DNA of 64,000 nucleotides, taken from Cryptomeria japonica (taxonomy: Eukaryota; Streptophyta; Pinopsida; Cupressales; Cupressaceae). The notes beneath the pieces were generated by a model. That model made no database searches, was not told where the DNA came from, and saw nothing but the letters and a program-made list of their open reading frames with translations. The DNA lies in NCBI RefSeq assembly GCF_030272615.1, contig NC_081411.1, positions 825,402,397 to 825,466,396 of the forward strand, read 5' to 3'. Positions 37,025 to 49,384 of this stretch are shown here, one piece after another (within the stretch, counting starts at the first letter, position 1; each line of letters starts with the position of its first letter). The translations under genes were made by a program, and so were the position numbers.

Positions 37025-37105
<81 letters not shown>
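37025..37105. repeat. (TA)n-(GA)n microsatellite in the L 3' LTR
   Basis: About 19 TA units run into about 21 GA units. It is homologous to 28671-28733. Confidence 0.95.
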
Positions 37106-37108
<3 letters not shown>

Positions 37109-38201
37109 GATAGGGTAGACCTTAGATTTAAGATTTCAATTAGTGGTTATAGAATAAAGAGAAGGCTTTTAGTATCTACTTAATATATTTTTAGATAAGA
37201 TGTTGAAACATTTACATTTAGAAAACAAATAATGTTCTATATATATGTGTTTGAATAAAAAGGAGATACATAGATTAAATACATGAACGTATAAAATCAT
37301 CTATAATGTAATTGTAAATTTCATAGTTTAAAACATGATTGTATAATTTGTCTATAATGTTAGGATAAATATTTTATTAAGTGTTTATATTTAACATATG
37401 TTTCAAAACAAACATATGGGTATATTTAACAAAAAAAAATTGTTTAAAAATTATATTATTATTGGAGTCAATCATTTAGGAAATTTATTCTGTTGGTAGT
37501 TATTTGACTATAGGGAATAATTTCAGACCAACTAAATATAGGTTTTAGAGATTAAACCTTATAGAATGATTTTCGTTATGGGTTTAAACGACCCTTTAGT
37601 CGATATAGTATAAACTACATTTTAATTATGTTAAAATAAAATATAGACTTTCATAAACTAAGTGCTAGGACTAATTTAATTAGTTCCTAAAAGCGATTAA
37701 TAGTTTTCTGTTGGAGATTAATTATATCTTCGTCAATTATTTTAGAGAGGTTGATTAAATCAATCTATTGACTCAATTTGATGAGACAATAAAATTAATT
37801 ATTTTAGTGTTCCAATCTAAATTAAATTATTAAGAAAAGGTGTATTAACAGGATGATGGGAACTTGATAATTATTAAATATTGATGTCGAAACACGTAAA
37901 TTTATTAATGACTATTTATTGGAGATGGATCTAATTAAGTGCTAATAGATGCAACTATAATGATAGGGACTTTTGAGTGAATTTAATATTACCCCTATAA
38001 ATTTTAATCGTTCCACTTGATAATAGGAATTATCGTAAGTATTATGTTAATATTTAATATCAATTTATAATTCATTTGGAACATCTTGTTAAGATGTCTC
38101 GACTAATTAAACAATGGATTGTATGTAATTTTAGTGTTTTAAAAAAATAAATAAATAAATAAAATTGTGGTTGTGTTTTGCCCTAAAGTTTGGGCATGAT
38201 A

Positions 38202-41200
38202 GGAGAAATCTCTTGAAGAGTCCAAGAAAACAATTACAAGTCTAAAACTTCAATTGGAAGAAGCCAAGAGGATCTGTGAAGTTACTAGCATCAGTTTGAG
38301 TAAAAAGGAGAAGGAGCATTAGAACCTAGACGAAGTTATCAAGCTCCGAAAGGAATTATAGAAAAGCAAGGAAGAAATGAAAGTGAGAAGCAAATATAAA
38401 GGCAACACCGAAGCTTTAGACAAAATCTTGAGCAAACAGAAGCAATCTAAGGATACTGGTGGCTTAGGATTTGAAGAGGGTCAAATTTCAAATAGCAAAG
38501 ACACACCCAATAAGGAGATACTACTTACTTCTTCAAATGAAAGTGAAGAAAAGAAAACATTCATAGTAAGCAAAGATACCAGTAAGAAGACATATGCAGA
38601 TGCTGTCAAGAATTGTCACACAAACCGATATACACAATCAATGAACTAGAGACCATACTCAATGCACCGATATGAAGATACAAGGATAAATGCAAGAGTT
38701 GATCATGAAGGATTCACCAGAGTTAGCAGCATGAAAGGAAGACCCCCAGTGAGGCAGTCATCTACAGGACCGAGACAATCTAACCGGTATGTTACAAAAT
38801 TTTATGGTTATTGTCACCGGTGTAATAAGTTCGGTCATAGAATGGCAAACTGTAGGAGAATGAATGTAAATCCAAGTTTTGAGAGTAGAAACTCATTTGT
38901 TACATTACAAGGTACGATTGTCACTTTCTACAATTGCAATGAGTTTGGTCATAAGAGTTATGAGTGTAGGAGAAGTGTGCAGATGTCCTACAAGAATGCT
39001 TTGGATACATCTTTCAATGCTAATGTAAAATGTTATGAGTGTCAAAACTTTGGTCACATAGCAAGGCATTGTAATCAAAGATCTGGCAAGCAAAAGAAAT
39101 CTATACTAAATCAGAATATAGAGACTAAATTGGAACACAAAATGATAGAAGAGGAGAAGAAAGAAGAGAATAGGTTTGGATAGAGAAGGAGAAGAACAAG
39201 ATAGTGTAAAGCTTGATTGTGCAGATTGCTCTACACATTGAAAGGAAGAATTTATGGGTAGTTGATAGTGGCTGGTCAAATCACATGACCGGAGACAAGA
39301 AAAGGTTTATCAATCTTGATGATTGGAATGGTGGTTTTGTCCATTTTGGTGACAACTCCTCCATCAAGATTAAAGACCGTGGTACATTGAATATTGATGG
39401 CAAGATTAAGGGTCATGATGTGTACTACATGGAAGGACTGAAGCATGATCTACTAAGTGTAAGTCAGATGTGTGATAAAGGGTACAAGTTCATATTTGAT
39501 GCTACTGATTGTCAGATAAGAAAGCAAAGTACTGGTCAGGTTGTGGCAGAAGGAAAGAGAACAGATGAAAATGTCTACAATCTAAAGGAATTATATGAGT
39601 CCCAATGCATGTGGGGATAGGGTTGATGAAAGCTGGTTGTGGCTCGAAGATTAGGTCATTTGAACTTTGACAATCTAATAAAGATAATAAAGAACCGATA
39701 TGTAAGAAACATTCCACAAATAAATAAACTGGTAAGTATCTTCTATGATGAATGCATTAGAGGCAAGCAAATTAGAGTGAGCTGCAAAATAAAAGAGTAT
39801 AATACCTCAAGACCTCTAGAGTTAGTACATACAGATTTGTGTGGACCATCAAGGACAAGAGCTCTAACCGGTGAGAGATACTTCATGCTATTCATTGATG
39901 ACTACTCAAGGATGACTTGGGTGATATTTTGCATGAAAAATCACAAGCATTTGAAAGATTCAATATTTTAAGAAGCATGGTTGAAAATGATAGTGGACAC
40001 CAGTTAAAGTGTTTAAGATCACACTGGGGTGGAGAATATTCTTCAAGTGAGTTTATTGACTACTGTGAGAAATATGGAATCCCAAGACAATATTCAGCAA
40101 CAAGAACACCATAGTAGAATGGTGTGGTGGAAAGGAAGAATAGGACAACAAAGGAAATGGCTAGAACAATGTTAAATGAGGCTTAAATGAGGCTAGCATA
40201 CTGGATACATATTGGAAGGAAGCAATTCATATTGATGTCTATACACTAAATTGGGTACAACTAAGAGTAAACAATAGAATGACTCCCTATGAGTTATGAT
40301 ACAACCAAAAACCATCACTCAAGCATTTTAGAGTGTTTGGAATTAAGTGCTTCATCAAGAGAGATGTAGATGGATTAGGAAGTTTTATTCTAGAAGTGAT
40401 GAAGGAATTTTCTTGGGTTACTCAACCAAGAGAAAAGCTTATAAATGCTACAACAAGAATTTGAAAAAAAGGGGTTGACAATATAAATGTGAGAATAGAT
40501 GAAGACCTACATAAGAAAGAATTTTCACCAGCACCCTATATTGATGTTTTAGATGATGAGCATGAAGATCAATCTAAAAGAGGACCAGTACAGGAAGCAC
40601 CAAGCAAGAACTCCAACCAGTAGGTGCAAAAGAATCATCTAGAAAAATACATCATAGGAGATAAAAGTGAAGGGGTGCAAACCAGAAGAAGACTAGCCCG
40701 AAATGATGAACACGTAAATTTTTGCCTCATGACAAAAATTGAACCCAAAACTTTTGATGAAGCTAGAAAAAGTGAGAAATGGGTAGACGCCATGGATGAA
40801 GAGTTGACACAAATTGAGAAGAATCAAACATGGGAACTTGTTCCTAGACCGATAGACAAGAATGTCATAGGTACCAAGTGGGTCTACCAGAATAAGATGA
40901 AGGAAGAAGGCAAGATAATCCATTATAAAGCAAGGTTAGTTTGCAAAGGATATGCTCAAGTGGAAGTTATTGACTTCAAAGAAACTTGTGCATCGATTGC
41001 TAGGTTAGAGGTAATAAGATTGTTTTTAGCTTTATCTACCTATAAAGGTTATAAGGTCTACCAAATGGATGTCAAATCTGCCTTTTTGAATGGTAACCTT
41101 GAAGAAGAGGTATATACAAAATAGCCAAAGGGTTATCTTTTGCATGATGATGAGGGTTTTGTATGCCGGTTGAAGAAAGCTTTGTATGGCTTGAAGCACG

Positions 41201-42275
41201 CTCCTAGAGCATGGTATTCCCAGTTGGATAATTACTTGAAGTTGCGAGGATTCCACAAAGGGAATGCAGACAGTAACCTGTATGTCAAGGTAAATGGAGA
41301 TCACATGATTATAGTGTATATGTGGATGATATTATCTTTTGTGGAGACAAGGACATCATGTGAAAAGACTTTTTAGATCAACTGAAGATAGAATTTAAAA
41401 TGTCTATGCTGGGTGAGTTGTCCTATCTTCTTGGTTTGCAGATCTCATAGCAGGAGAAAGTTATTTTCATCTCCCAAACCAAGTATGTGAAAGAACATGC
41501 TAAATAAATTTCAAATGGAGGATAGCAAACTGGTAAGTTCTCCCATGGTCACAGGTTGTAAGTTGAGAAAACTAGATGAGTCACTAGAAGTTGAGAAAAC
41601 ACTATATAAGTCTATGATTGGTAGTCTATTATATTTAACAATATCTAGACCAGATATCATACAAGTAGTTTGCATGGTATCAAGATTCCAAGCTACTCCT
41701 AAACAGTCTCACTTAAATGCAGTCAGAAGAATCTTCAGGTATCTACAAGGAACTATCAGTTATGACCTATGGTATCCAAATAAAAGAGACTTCTCTTTGT
41801 AGGCTTATACTGATGTAGATTGGGTAGGAAGTATTGATAATTAGAAAAGTACAAGTGGAGGTGCTTTCACTTAGGAGACTAGTTAGTATCATGGCACAAC
41901 AAGAAGCAAGACTTGGTGTCATTATCCATTGTTGAGGCCGAATATATCATTGTTGTTGTATGTTTCTCACAAGTGTTATGGATGAAGCAAACATTGAAGG
42001 ACATTCAAGTGGATATATCAGATTCTATTCCAATCTGGTGTGATAACTCAAGTGAAATCAACATCTCCAAGAATCTAGTAATGCACTCAAGAACAAAACA
42101 CATTGCAATCAAATATCACTTCTTGAGGTAGAAGGTAGCAAACAAGGAAGTCATTGTTGAATATGTTCCAACCAGTGAGAAGATTGTTGATATATTTACC
42201 ACACCACTTCCTTTAGGTCCATTTGAGTACTTAAGACAAAAGATGGGAGTTGTCCCACCATCTAGCAACACTTAA
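38202..42275 (+). pseudogene. Element E gag C-terminus and pol (Sirevirus-like copia)
   Basis: Order: coiled coil (38202-38420, SLKLQLEEAKRICEV and DEVIKLRKEL); LDKILSKQKQ...GLGFEEGQ (38415-38490); three zinc knuckles, CHRCNKFGHRMANC (38812), FYNCNEFGHKSYEC (38929, first Cys replaced) and CYECQNFGHIARHC (39030). Protease is WVVDSGWSNHMTGD (39260). Integrase has HTDLCGPSRT (39828), then RSHWGGEYSS (40016), in which the second catalytic Asp of RSDxGGE is His, then NGVVERKNR after a stop (40118). RT runs through [20 protein letters not shown] (40830) and YQMDVKSAFLNG (41060); the YVDD active site (41316) lies in a shifted frame. RNase H carries several stops. The end is VVPPSSNT (42273). At least one frameshift and many stops; dead. 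Confidence 0.9.
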
Positions 42276-42500
42276 AAGTGTAGAAGGGTGCATGGTTCAG
42301 GGGATTCAACAATAGTTACTATCGGATGACTCTTGAATCATGAAGCATAGACATAGGGGGAGAATGTTTTCTAACTGGATGTAGCCAAGGAAGAGATTAT
42401 TGGTGTCAGACTAAGGTTCCCTTTGCCATTGCTGTCGAAGGGGGAGAGAAAGCGTGAAACTAGAAAAGATAATGTTGACATCAATAAAAAAGGGGGAGAT
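42276..42500 (+). other. 3' untranslated part of E with three polypurine tracts
   Basis: CATAGGGGGAGAATG (42353), GAAGGGGGAGAG (42437) and AAAAAAGGGGGAGAT (42486-42500). The last touches the LTR. No extra ORF follows pol in this element. Confidence 0.75.
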
Positions 42501-43410
42501 TGTTGGTATTGAGTTGTTATTGATGTCAAACGGTATTTCACACTACCGATAGGGATATTCTAGGCTACCAGTAGGGTATGTCAACCTAGTATGAAGAAGA
42601 TTGAACTGACATAAGGAATATTAACATGAAGGTTTGTCAACTAGTATGGTGGAAGACAAGTAGGTATTGAGACTATTAGTGACATCACCGATAAGAGGTG
42701 GTATGAAGTTGTGTGTTGGCATGACTAGTTGTAATTGGTATAAAGGCTGGTTGTTTGCTTGTGATAATATTTGTGACAAAGAGGCAGAGTGACAAAGAGA
42801 TCACAAATCATTGGAGGTGAAGTTGTACTACCGTTGTAGTGTACAGTACTGGCTAGCAAAAAAAGAAGGTCTCACCGGTAAGGGCTTGTGTCGATATGAG
42901 TTTCTTGAATGTTCAAGTTTAAACTGACATTTTTTTGGTAAGATGAGTGTATGTCGATGTGATGCCACATGGAGCTGAGGTGGCGAGCATGCAGAGGTTG
43001 GTGAAGTTTCCATCGACTTGGTTGTTGGAGCAGTTAGTTAATATTAAATGAAACAACCACAAATCATGGGTTGATAACAAATTGATGCAGCTCGAGGAAG
43101 AATGAACGATAGAGAAAGATTAGAGAGTTGTTGGTGCCTGGATCAAAGTAAGGAAATCAGATTGCAAGAGGACCTTGAGAAGGAAATAGTTGGGTCATAA
43201 ATGAGTCGATAGATTTCAAGGCCGGAAATCATGGTCGGGTTTTCTATTCTTGGTAAACATATTATGGGCAGATGGAAAATGCGGGATGGCTTATTCCTCA
43301 AATGTAGGTGTGTGATCCAAGGTGAATTAGATCAGATTGGATGTAGATTTGGTCAAAAGAAGGAAACCCTAGCCACCCTCTATTTGAATCAGTTTTTGGT
43401 GGGAAAGCTT
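42501..43410 (+). repeat. 3' LTR of element E, part 1
   Basis: Starts TGTTGGTATTGAG right after the polypurine tract. Cut at 43410 by element F. Parts 2 and 3 are at 50174-50456 and 61543-62076. Confidence 0.8.
43406..43410. repeat. Left target-site duplication of element F
   Basis: AGCTT here and AGATT at 50169-50173 flank F, four of five bases the same. Confidence 0.7.
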
Positions 43411-44306
43411 CATTGGCATTATACACTCAGATGAGAATAGTTGATGTTGTCATTGATGGCAACCAATTGGTAACATGGTTCATAGATTACACTGGCAATA
43501 GACATCATCTACCAGCACCAATAGGCACAACAAGATTATTCTCATCGGCACCCAGTCTACACTAACAAAAGATCTTACCGGCACCCCAGCCGACATGGAA
43601 ATTATATTGTTTTGTACTATAATTATATTGTATAGCCGACATGATGTATTGTAAAGACTCATATATGTATGAGATCTTATAGATCATTTTGAAGAATGAA
43701 AAAGTATGTATGGTATGTAAGCAAAGGAAGGATATGTAATTAGGTAATGAATATGAGAGAAAATATCTATATATGCATTTTGATGTAATAATTTTGATGA
43801 GAGAATAAGAGCAAAGCATAGCAAAGAAAGGTTTATGGTAGAGGTATTTGACAAAGTTTAAACCGGTACTGATTCCAGCATTACAAATGTTATTTTGAGT
43901 AGTACATTGTCATTGGATTTAATTATCCAATTTTGTAATCAGCGTGACTCCTTTTTGTGATTGAGTAGTGAGCTCTAGGCTATTGGCCTTCCTACATGTG
44001 CAGGCCCCTATTGTATCAGTAATATTTATTCATATTGGCCAATGAGTAAATATTATGGGTCACAAATCCCACCGAGATTTTTCTCCTACCAAGTTTCCTC
44101 GCCAAAAATATTTGTTTTATCGTGTGCATTGATGGTTATACTGTTATTTCTCTTTATTGCTTTATTTCTTGTTTATCGGTACATTGATTTGGGTTGTTTT
44201 TTTGCAAACAAGTTTAAATATTTCATTTACCGATTAGACATTGATTCACCCCCCCCCCCCCCCCTCGCCCCTCTCAATGTCTTTGGGACTGATCAAGTAT
44301 CTATCA
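43411..44306 (+). repeat. 5' LTR of element F
   Basis: The expected TG start has become CA (CATTGGCATTATACACTC), and the end is ...GTATCTATCA. It aligns with 49385-50168 and with the D LTR. It contains a run of about 18 C near 44248-44265, where the right LTR has only a short C run. Confidence 0.88.
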
Positions 44307-44322
44307 ATTTGTATCAGAGCCT
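44307..44322 (+). other. Primer-binding site of element F
   Basis: ATTTGTATCAGAGCCT directly after the LTR. TGTATCAGAGCC differs by one missing G from the initiator-Met complement. Confidence 0.8.
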
Positions 44323-44378
44323 AGTCCTCTATTTACAGAAGCCTAACAACTTGAGGAAGATTCTGAAACCAGTACCAA

Positions 44379-45471
44379 TGGAAAGTTTGATACAACAGTT
44401 GGAAGGAGCACTTGAAGAATATCAAACTAGAAGATGAACTTAGAACTGCTTAGGAATTTATCAAAGCACTTCAAGATAACCTGGTTATAGAAAAGAATAA
44501 GAGAAAAGAATTACGTGTGCAATTGCAAAATCAAGATGATGAAAAAAAAAGAAACTCTTAGAGATATTGCAGACAAATTAAGACAAGAGAACAGTAACAT
44601 GAAGAATGAGGTGCAAGATTTAACCATGAGACTATGCAAGGATATTGAAGATAGGAAGAAGAATGAAGAAGATTTGGCCTAAAGACTAAATGAAAGATCA
44701 GATGAATCTCAAAGGCTTAGCTATGAAAATGATATGCTTAAAACTGATTTGATTCACATGCAACATGACAAAGAGGAACTTTTGAGATAAGTTAGCACTT
44801 TGTAAAATGAGTTGATCACTTCAAATGAATACAAAGACAAATTCAAGAAGAGTTCATATAATCTTGATGATATGCTAAAAAGTCAAAAACCTGATGGAGA
44901 AACAATTGGACTTGGATTTAAACATGGAGAAAGTTCTAGGACTGCAAACAATCATGATTACAGCAAACCGGTAAGGAAACCTAATGCTTATAAATTTAAT
45001 GGGAAATATTTTAATTGCAACAAATTTGGTCATAGAGAAAATCAGAGCAGATTTAGGAATAATCAAAATACAAACTTACCCACCGGTCAATATTCCAAAT
45101 GCAATAAGAATGGTCATAACTCAGACAATTGCAGAATGAATGTGAAATGCTATGTTTGTGGTATATTTAGACAATGATCTAATCAATGCAAAACTCAAAC
45201 CAATCAAGGTTAGGGTAAGGCTATTCAGAGAAACAATGTAACCTTTTATGCATATAACAAGATTGGGCATATTGCAAAATTTTGTAAAAGCAAGAATGTG
45301 CAGGTGAACAATAAAGGATCTAATAACAAAGGCAAAGAGAAGGTGACTGAAATCAAGCAAGAATTTTCAAAACAATGGATTAGAAAGAGAGATCGGAGAG
45401 GAGATGAATTTGTCACTGCACCGGTAGAACAAGGTAATCCTGCACCAGCAGGAGATTCTTCATCCAACTAA
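44379..45471 (+). pseudogene. Element F ORF1: coiled coil plus zinc knuckles, no capsid
   Basis: Starts at ATG 44379 (MESLIQQLEGALEEYQ); a frameshift follows near 44425. It is a long coiled coil to about 44850 (for example ETLRDIADKLRQENSNMKNE), with stops where Gln is expected (LA-stop-RLNERSD near 44680; LLR-stop-VSTL-stop-NELITS near 44790-44805). Then LDDMLKSQKPDGETIGLGF, the same module as LDKIL...GLGF in the gag of E. Then four degenerate zinc knuckles: YFNCNKFGHRENQS (45007), YSKCNKNGHNSDNC (45090), CYVCGIF (45150) and YNKIGHIAKFC (45253). A basic tail ends at 45469. The UBN2 capsid part of gag is absent, so by analogy this would bind RNA but not build a particle. Confidence 0.75.
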
Positions 45472-45776
45472 GAAATAATCCTTAGGGGTAAGGCAACAAA
45501 TTGAAAACTATGCATGTACCCTTGGTTGATGGTAAGAAGTTATATTTCTTCTTTACCGAAAGATATGTGGATTTTTTCCTTCATCGGTGAAGCATTTATT
45601 GTGGTTACAAGTCAAATATTGCTTATAAAGGCATTGTAACCTCTCATTTCAATTCACCAAGCATCCAAGCATTCAAAGAGAGTGAAATTGAGCAAAGACA
45701 TTCTAAAGGTGAAGCAGCAAAGGTCTTTTCAGAGCATTCAAGGATTTCACTATTAAAAGGTATTTATCTTTCACAA
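45472..45776 (+). other. Spacer between ORF1 and ORF2 of element F
   Basis: No ORF. It is similar to the D leader at 25485-25740 (reverse strand), so it is conserved in the family. It could carry a second promoter or a splice acceptor for ORF2; nothing in the sequence decides this. Confidence 0.5.
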
Positions 45777-48700
45777 TGGCATCTTCATATTCTATTCTCG
45801 AATTCGTAGCAAACCCTACCATTGTGGAAAACGTCAAACAACCTAAAACCCATTTTTAAGATCATTCCTAATAGAGAAAAAAAGGATGATTCTATTGGTG
45901 CATTTTCTAAAATCCTGAAGGGAGTCGCGTTTATTGAAGATTGTAGGGCATACATAAATTGTAACATAGAAAGTTTAGGATCTAAAGATTTGATGAACAT
46001 GTACATGAATGTAATTACTGACAAGGATGGGGTAGTGAAACTAGAACATAAGGTAGTTGAGGATTTAGGTTTCATAGACATCCTCCATATGCCAGAATCC
46101 TCAAATGAAGTCATCCACTATGTCCTTAGCAGAGTTCATAAAGAATTTATGTGGTTGGACTCAATATTCAAGATTACCAAGGAAGCTATTAGAGTTGTTA
46201 CTAGTTTACCATCCACTGGTTCTAGACCTGACAAGAAGAAGAAAATCCCTAACAAGGAAGTTATGAGCTTAACCAGAGCTACATATGACAACCGGTCACT
46301 TAGGGTCAATGACATAAAGGATAAAAATGTTAAATTTTCTAGCATGATAATTGGATATAAAGTTGGTCACACAAATAGGTTGAATTATGTGTCTAGTTCA
46401 TGCATTCATAGTGCACATGAGATTATTGTAAACAATGCAAAGATTGACATCTGTGAATGGTTAAAGGATGAATTGCTAGAAAATTTGGATAAGATAAAAG
46501 GTGATAAGAAAGGAACATTCAAATTTGGAAATCTATTAGTTTGTTTAATGCTTTACTTTTCAAAGGAGATCCCCGGTATAGATCATAAGGATTTTTTCTA
46601 TGATATTTCTGTTGGAAAACAAATAAAGGAGGCAATCACTAGTATGAGAGCTAAAAATGATGAGTTGGTTAAAGATTACTTTAAGAATTTTCAAACTAAA
46701 ATGAAACAGAGAGAAAGGATTTCCCAAAGCATCATAGACAAATATGATAAACAAATATGCTTTGTAGTAAAGAGAGATGAAATCTAGATGGAAGTAGTTA
46801 AACCCAGAACAATATGGATTACTGAAATAGGATATGAGGCCGACTCTCACATTTTGGAATCATATGCAAAAATACTCCTAGATGCTCCACCAGAACCATC
46901 AGAGAAAATATTTGGTAGTGCTGAAACAATTGAAAGTGATGTAGCCATGATGAAGCAGAGAAAGAAAAGAGAAAAATTCATGAAAGATGCTTCTAAGATG
47001 GTAAAAGAAGTTACAGAAGGTTTGATGAGTCTTGGCAGTATTGCTACTAGTATGAAAGAATTCAATCATAGCAGACATTGATAGCTCATGTTTCCCTGGT
47101 TGTTACTTCTTTTGAGACAGAAAGTGATAAAGAAGTTGAATTTAAAAGAGTTTAAAGAAAGAAAAGGAAACCTTCACCGACACCTACTCCATCTTCAAAG
47201 AATTCAGGGACACAAAGAAAGAAGCAACAGGCTGTAAGAGAGCCTAGTGGTTCCAAGAAGAAGGTAACTCCAAAGAAGAAATCAAGACCTAAGGCACCGG
47301 ATACTCTTACACCTGAAGAGTTGATAAATGAAATCACACAAGAAGGTAACCTTAGAAATGTAAATAAACTTTATCATTATTTCAAAGATTTAGATAAAAA
47401 CACTACATAGGAAAGCATTATTTTACATCTTGATATCTACAAGAAAGTTCTCATTGAGGTTGTAGATGATCTGCCTAATGATTTGTATTAGATAAGAAAT
47501 TGAAAGTAGATCCTCTACTTCTTGTACATCCTGTTAACTCCAAATAGGAAATTGATGACTTAATTTAAGAGGCAAACAAAATAGTTTTTGTGAGTGGTCA
47601 CCGGTAGTTTAGCCTTATGGCACACCGAGTAAAGGAAACTGCAGATGAAATAGCAGACAAATGGGACATATTCTTTGTGGAAAGAGAGAAGAAAGAAGAA
47701 AAGGATAGACAAAAAATGATGTCTTTTGCAAAGGTATATCAGAAGGATAAAGGTAAAAGTAAAATTGGTAGTGTACCTGATATAACGATCAATGATTACC
47801 TTCCTCTAGTGGCACAGGACACCCCACCAATAACTGCAGAGGCACCGATATAAACTGACAGTCAACTAGAAGAGAAGGCAAAAGAGATGACACAAGATGA
47901 TACTAATCTGGAGTCTCACATTCTTCTTACCATGAATGTGGACACCCAGGACTTCAACATTGTCATGGATAAGGAAAATATAGAGGTTAAGCAAACTGAA
48001 GCTACAAATATTGAGATCTTTGAGTCACCGGTCAACACTGTTGACTCTCAGAACATTGAGATACCAACTAAAGCTAAGGAAATAGATACCATCCCAGATG
48101 CTAATCATCTTAACATTGAGAAACCGGTAGAAGCAGAAATAGAAGCATAAACTGAAACCAGAAAAGGACAAGAACAGAGTATAGCTGAACTGCAATCAAC
48201 AAGACAGAGAGTAAGGATGATAGTAAGGTTGAAAATAAAGTTGAAACATATAATGAGAAAAAGGAAGATACAGTGAATAAAGAAGAGGTAAATGATGGAA
48301 GTAATATAGCTAAAGTGGTTAATGTGCAAACATTTGGAGATGAGAAGAAACAAACTACATAAGTTCACACTCCACCTAGCACTTCCACCATGGATTGCAA
48401 GCCTATAAATGTGACTAATGTACTTTTGTATTCAATAAAGAGGATCATAGATTGCAACACCTTAGCATTTAAGGCCATTGATGATAATCTACCTATTTTG
48501 AAAATGATTGCACCGGCATGTAAGATAGATCATATTGATGGATCTTTAGGTAAATTGGACACATTGTCCAAATTCATTGCTTCAAATATTCTAACAGTAG
48601 ATAAAATTAATGAAGAGACTGTTAAGGAAAGGGTGAACAAAAAGAAAAGTGAATTATTTGATAAAACTATCAAGGATTGTACTCGACACATTTATTCTTT

Positions 48701-49184
48701 ATTACTAGTACTTAATTCCACTATTTTGGAATATAAAGAATTGTATAAGGAAGCATGCAAGCCTCACAACCTGACAGAAGACATTGAGGAAGAGATAAAG
48801 AAAACACAAAAAGAGATTGATGATATAGCAGACAACATGATAGGTTCTTCTGAACTTATCTCAATTTTTTATCAAGAAATGGTAGTTTTTGAGGAGAAGA
48901 TTGAAAAACTAGAAAAAGAAAAAGCAAGGATAAGAATGAAGGAATGTGAGCTGAAAAATAAACTTGGTCCTAGATTGGACAACCTTATAACTCAGCGGAT
49001 TGAGTCATCTAAGGAAACAATTCAAGGAGAAAGATCACCAGAGCAACAGATTCATTATCTGACCGGTATGATCCAACAGACTAAAACCATTATCTTTGAC
49101 AACACCAAATTCATGCAGAGTCTTAATCTGATTTTGGAGGATATCTTTCAAATTGTACATAACTGGATACAAGATATGAGGTAG
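45777..49184 (+). pseudogene. Element F ORF2: unknown protein of about 1,130 codons
   Basis: Unrecognised. Start ATG 45777 (MASSYSILEFVANPT), one frameshift near 45855, then open to 46786. N-terminal globular part: KIIPNREKKDDSIGAFSKIL, VEDLGFIDILHMPESSNEVI, SRVHKEFMWLDSIFKITKEA, RVVTSLPSTGSRPDKKKK, NDIKDKNVKFSSMIIGYKVG, KFGNLLVCLMLYFSKEIPG. A TAG at 46786 replaces the Trp codon seen in D (DEIWMEVV). Then ITEIGYEADSHILESYAKIL, a basic K/S/P-rich linker (47150-47300), LHLDIYKKVLIEVVDDLPND, several broken frames, and a C-terminal alpha-helical domain (48390-49184, 264 residues, coiled-coil-like). No signal peptide or clear membrane segment. Size and order match D. Candidates: a Sirevirus envelope-like extra ORF, or a plant-transposon-type domain protein; neither is shown. 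Confidence 0.8.
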
Positions 49185-49384
49185 AATTTTAAATTATTTG
49201 ATTCTTTTTGACATCCTTTGTCATTCATGTCAAAGGGGGAGTAGTAGTATGAAGAAAAATGTACAGAAGAGATCATTTGCTCAGGGGGAGCACTCCTATT
49301 TTTGGATCAATTTTGGACTTCATTTTTGGAATCAGTTTTTGGATTTTTCTCATGATTTTTACCATCAATGCCAAAGGGGGAGAT
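49185..49384 (+). other. 3' untranslated part of F with repeated polypurine tracts
   Basis: GTCAAAGGGGGAGTAG (49229), TCAGGGGGAGCAC (49281) and CCAAAGGGGGAGAT (49371-49384). The last touches the LTR and is the plus-strand primer. Confidence 0.75.

Larger units (their letters stand above)
33507..38201 (+). repeat. 3' LTR of element L (about 4.7 kb)
   Basis: Starts TGTAAGGCCTTCCC and ends GGGCATGATA (the final CA mutated to TA). The start is supported by the solo LTR C, which begins TGTGAGGCCTCACC in reverse. It contains a GC-rich block at 36516-36850, microsatellites at 36356-36370 and 37025-37105, and the same degenerate small ORFs as the 5' copy. Element E resumes at 38202. Confidence 0.92.

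Noticed and set aside
44248-44265. Run of about 18 C as a possible regulatory element
   Set aside because: Simple length-variable homopolymer; the other LTR of F has a much shorter run.
44042-44437. 131-codon ORF with membrane-like segment at the end of the F 5' LTR
   Set aside because: Runs through the poly-C tract and the primer site, so it cannot be a real protein boundary. A related frame in D is just the shared LTR sequence.
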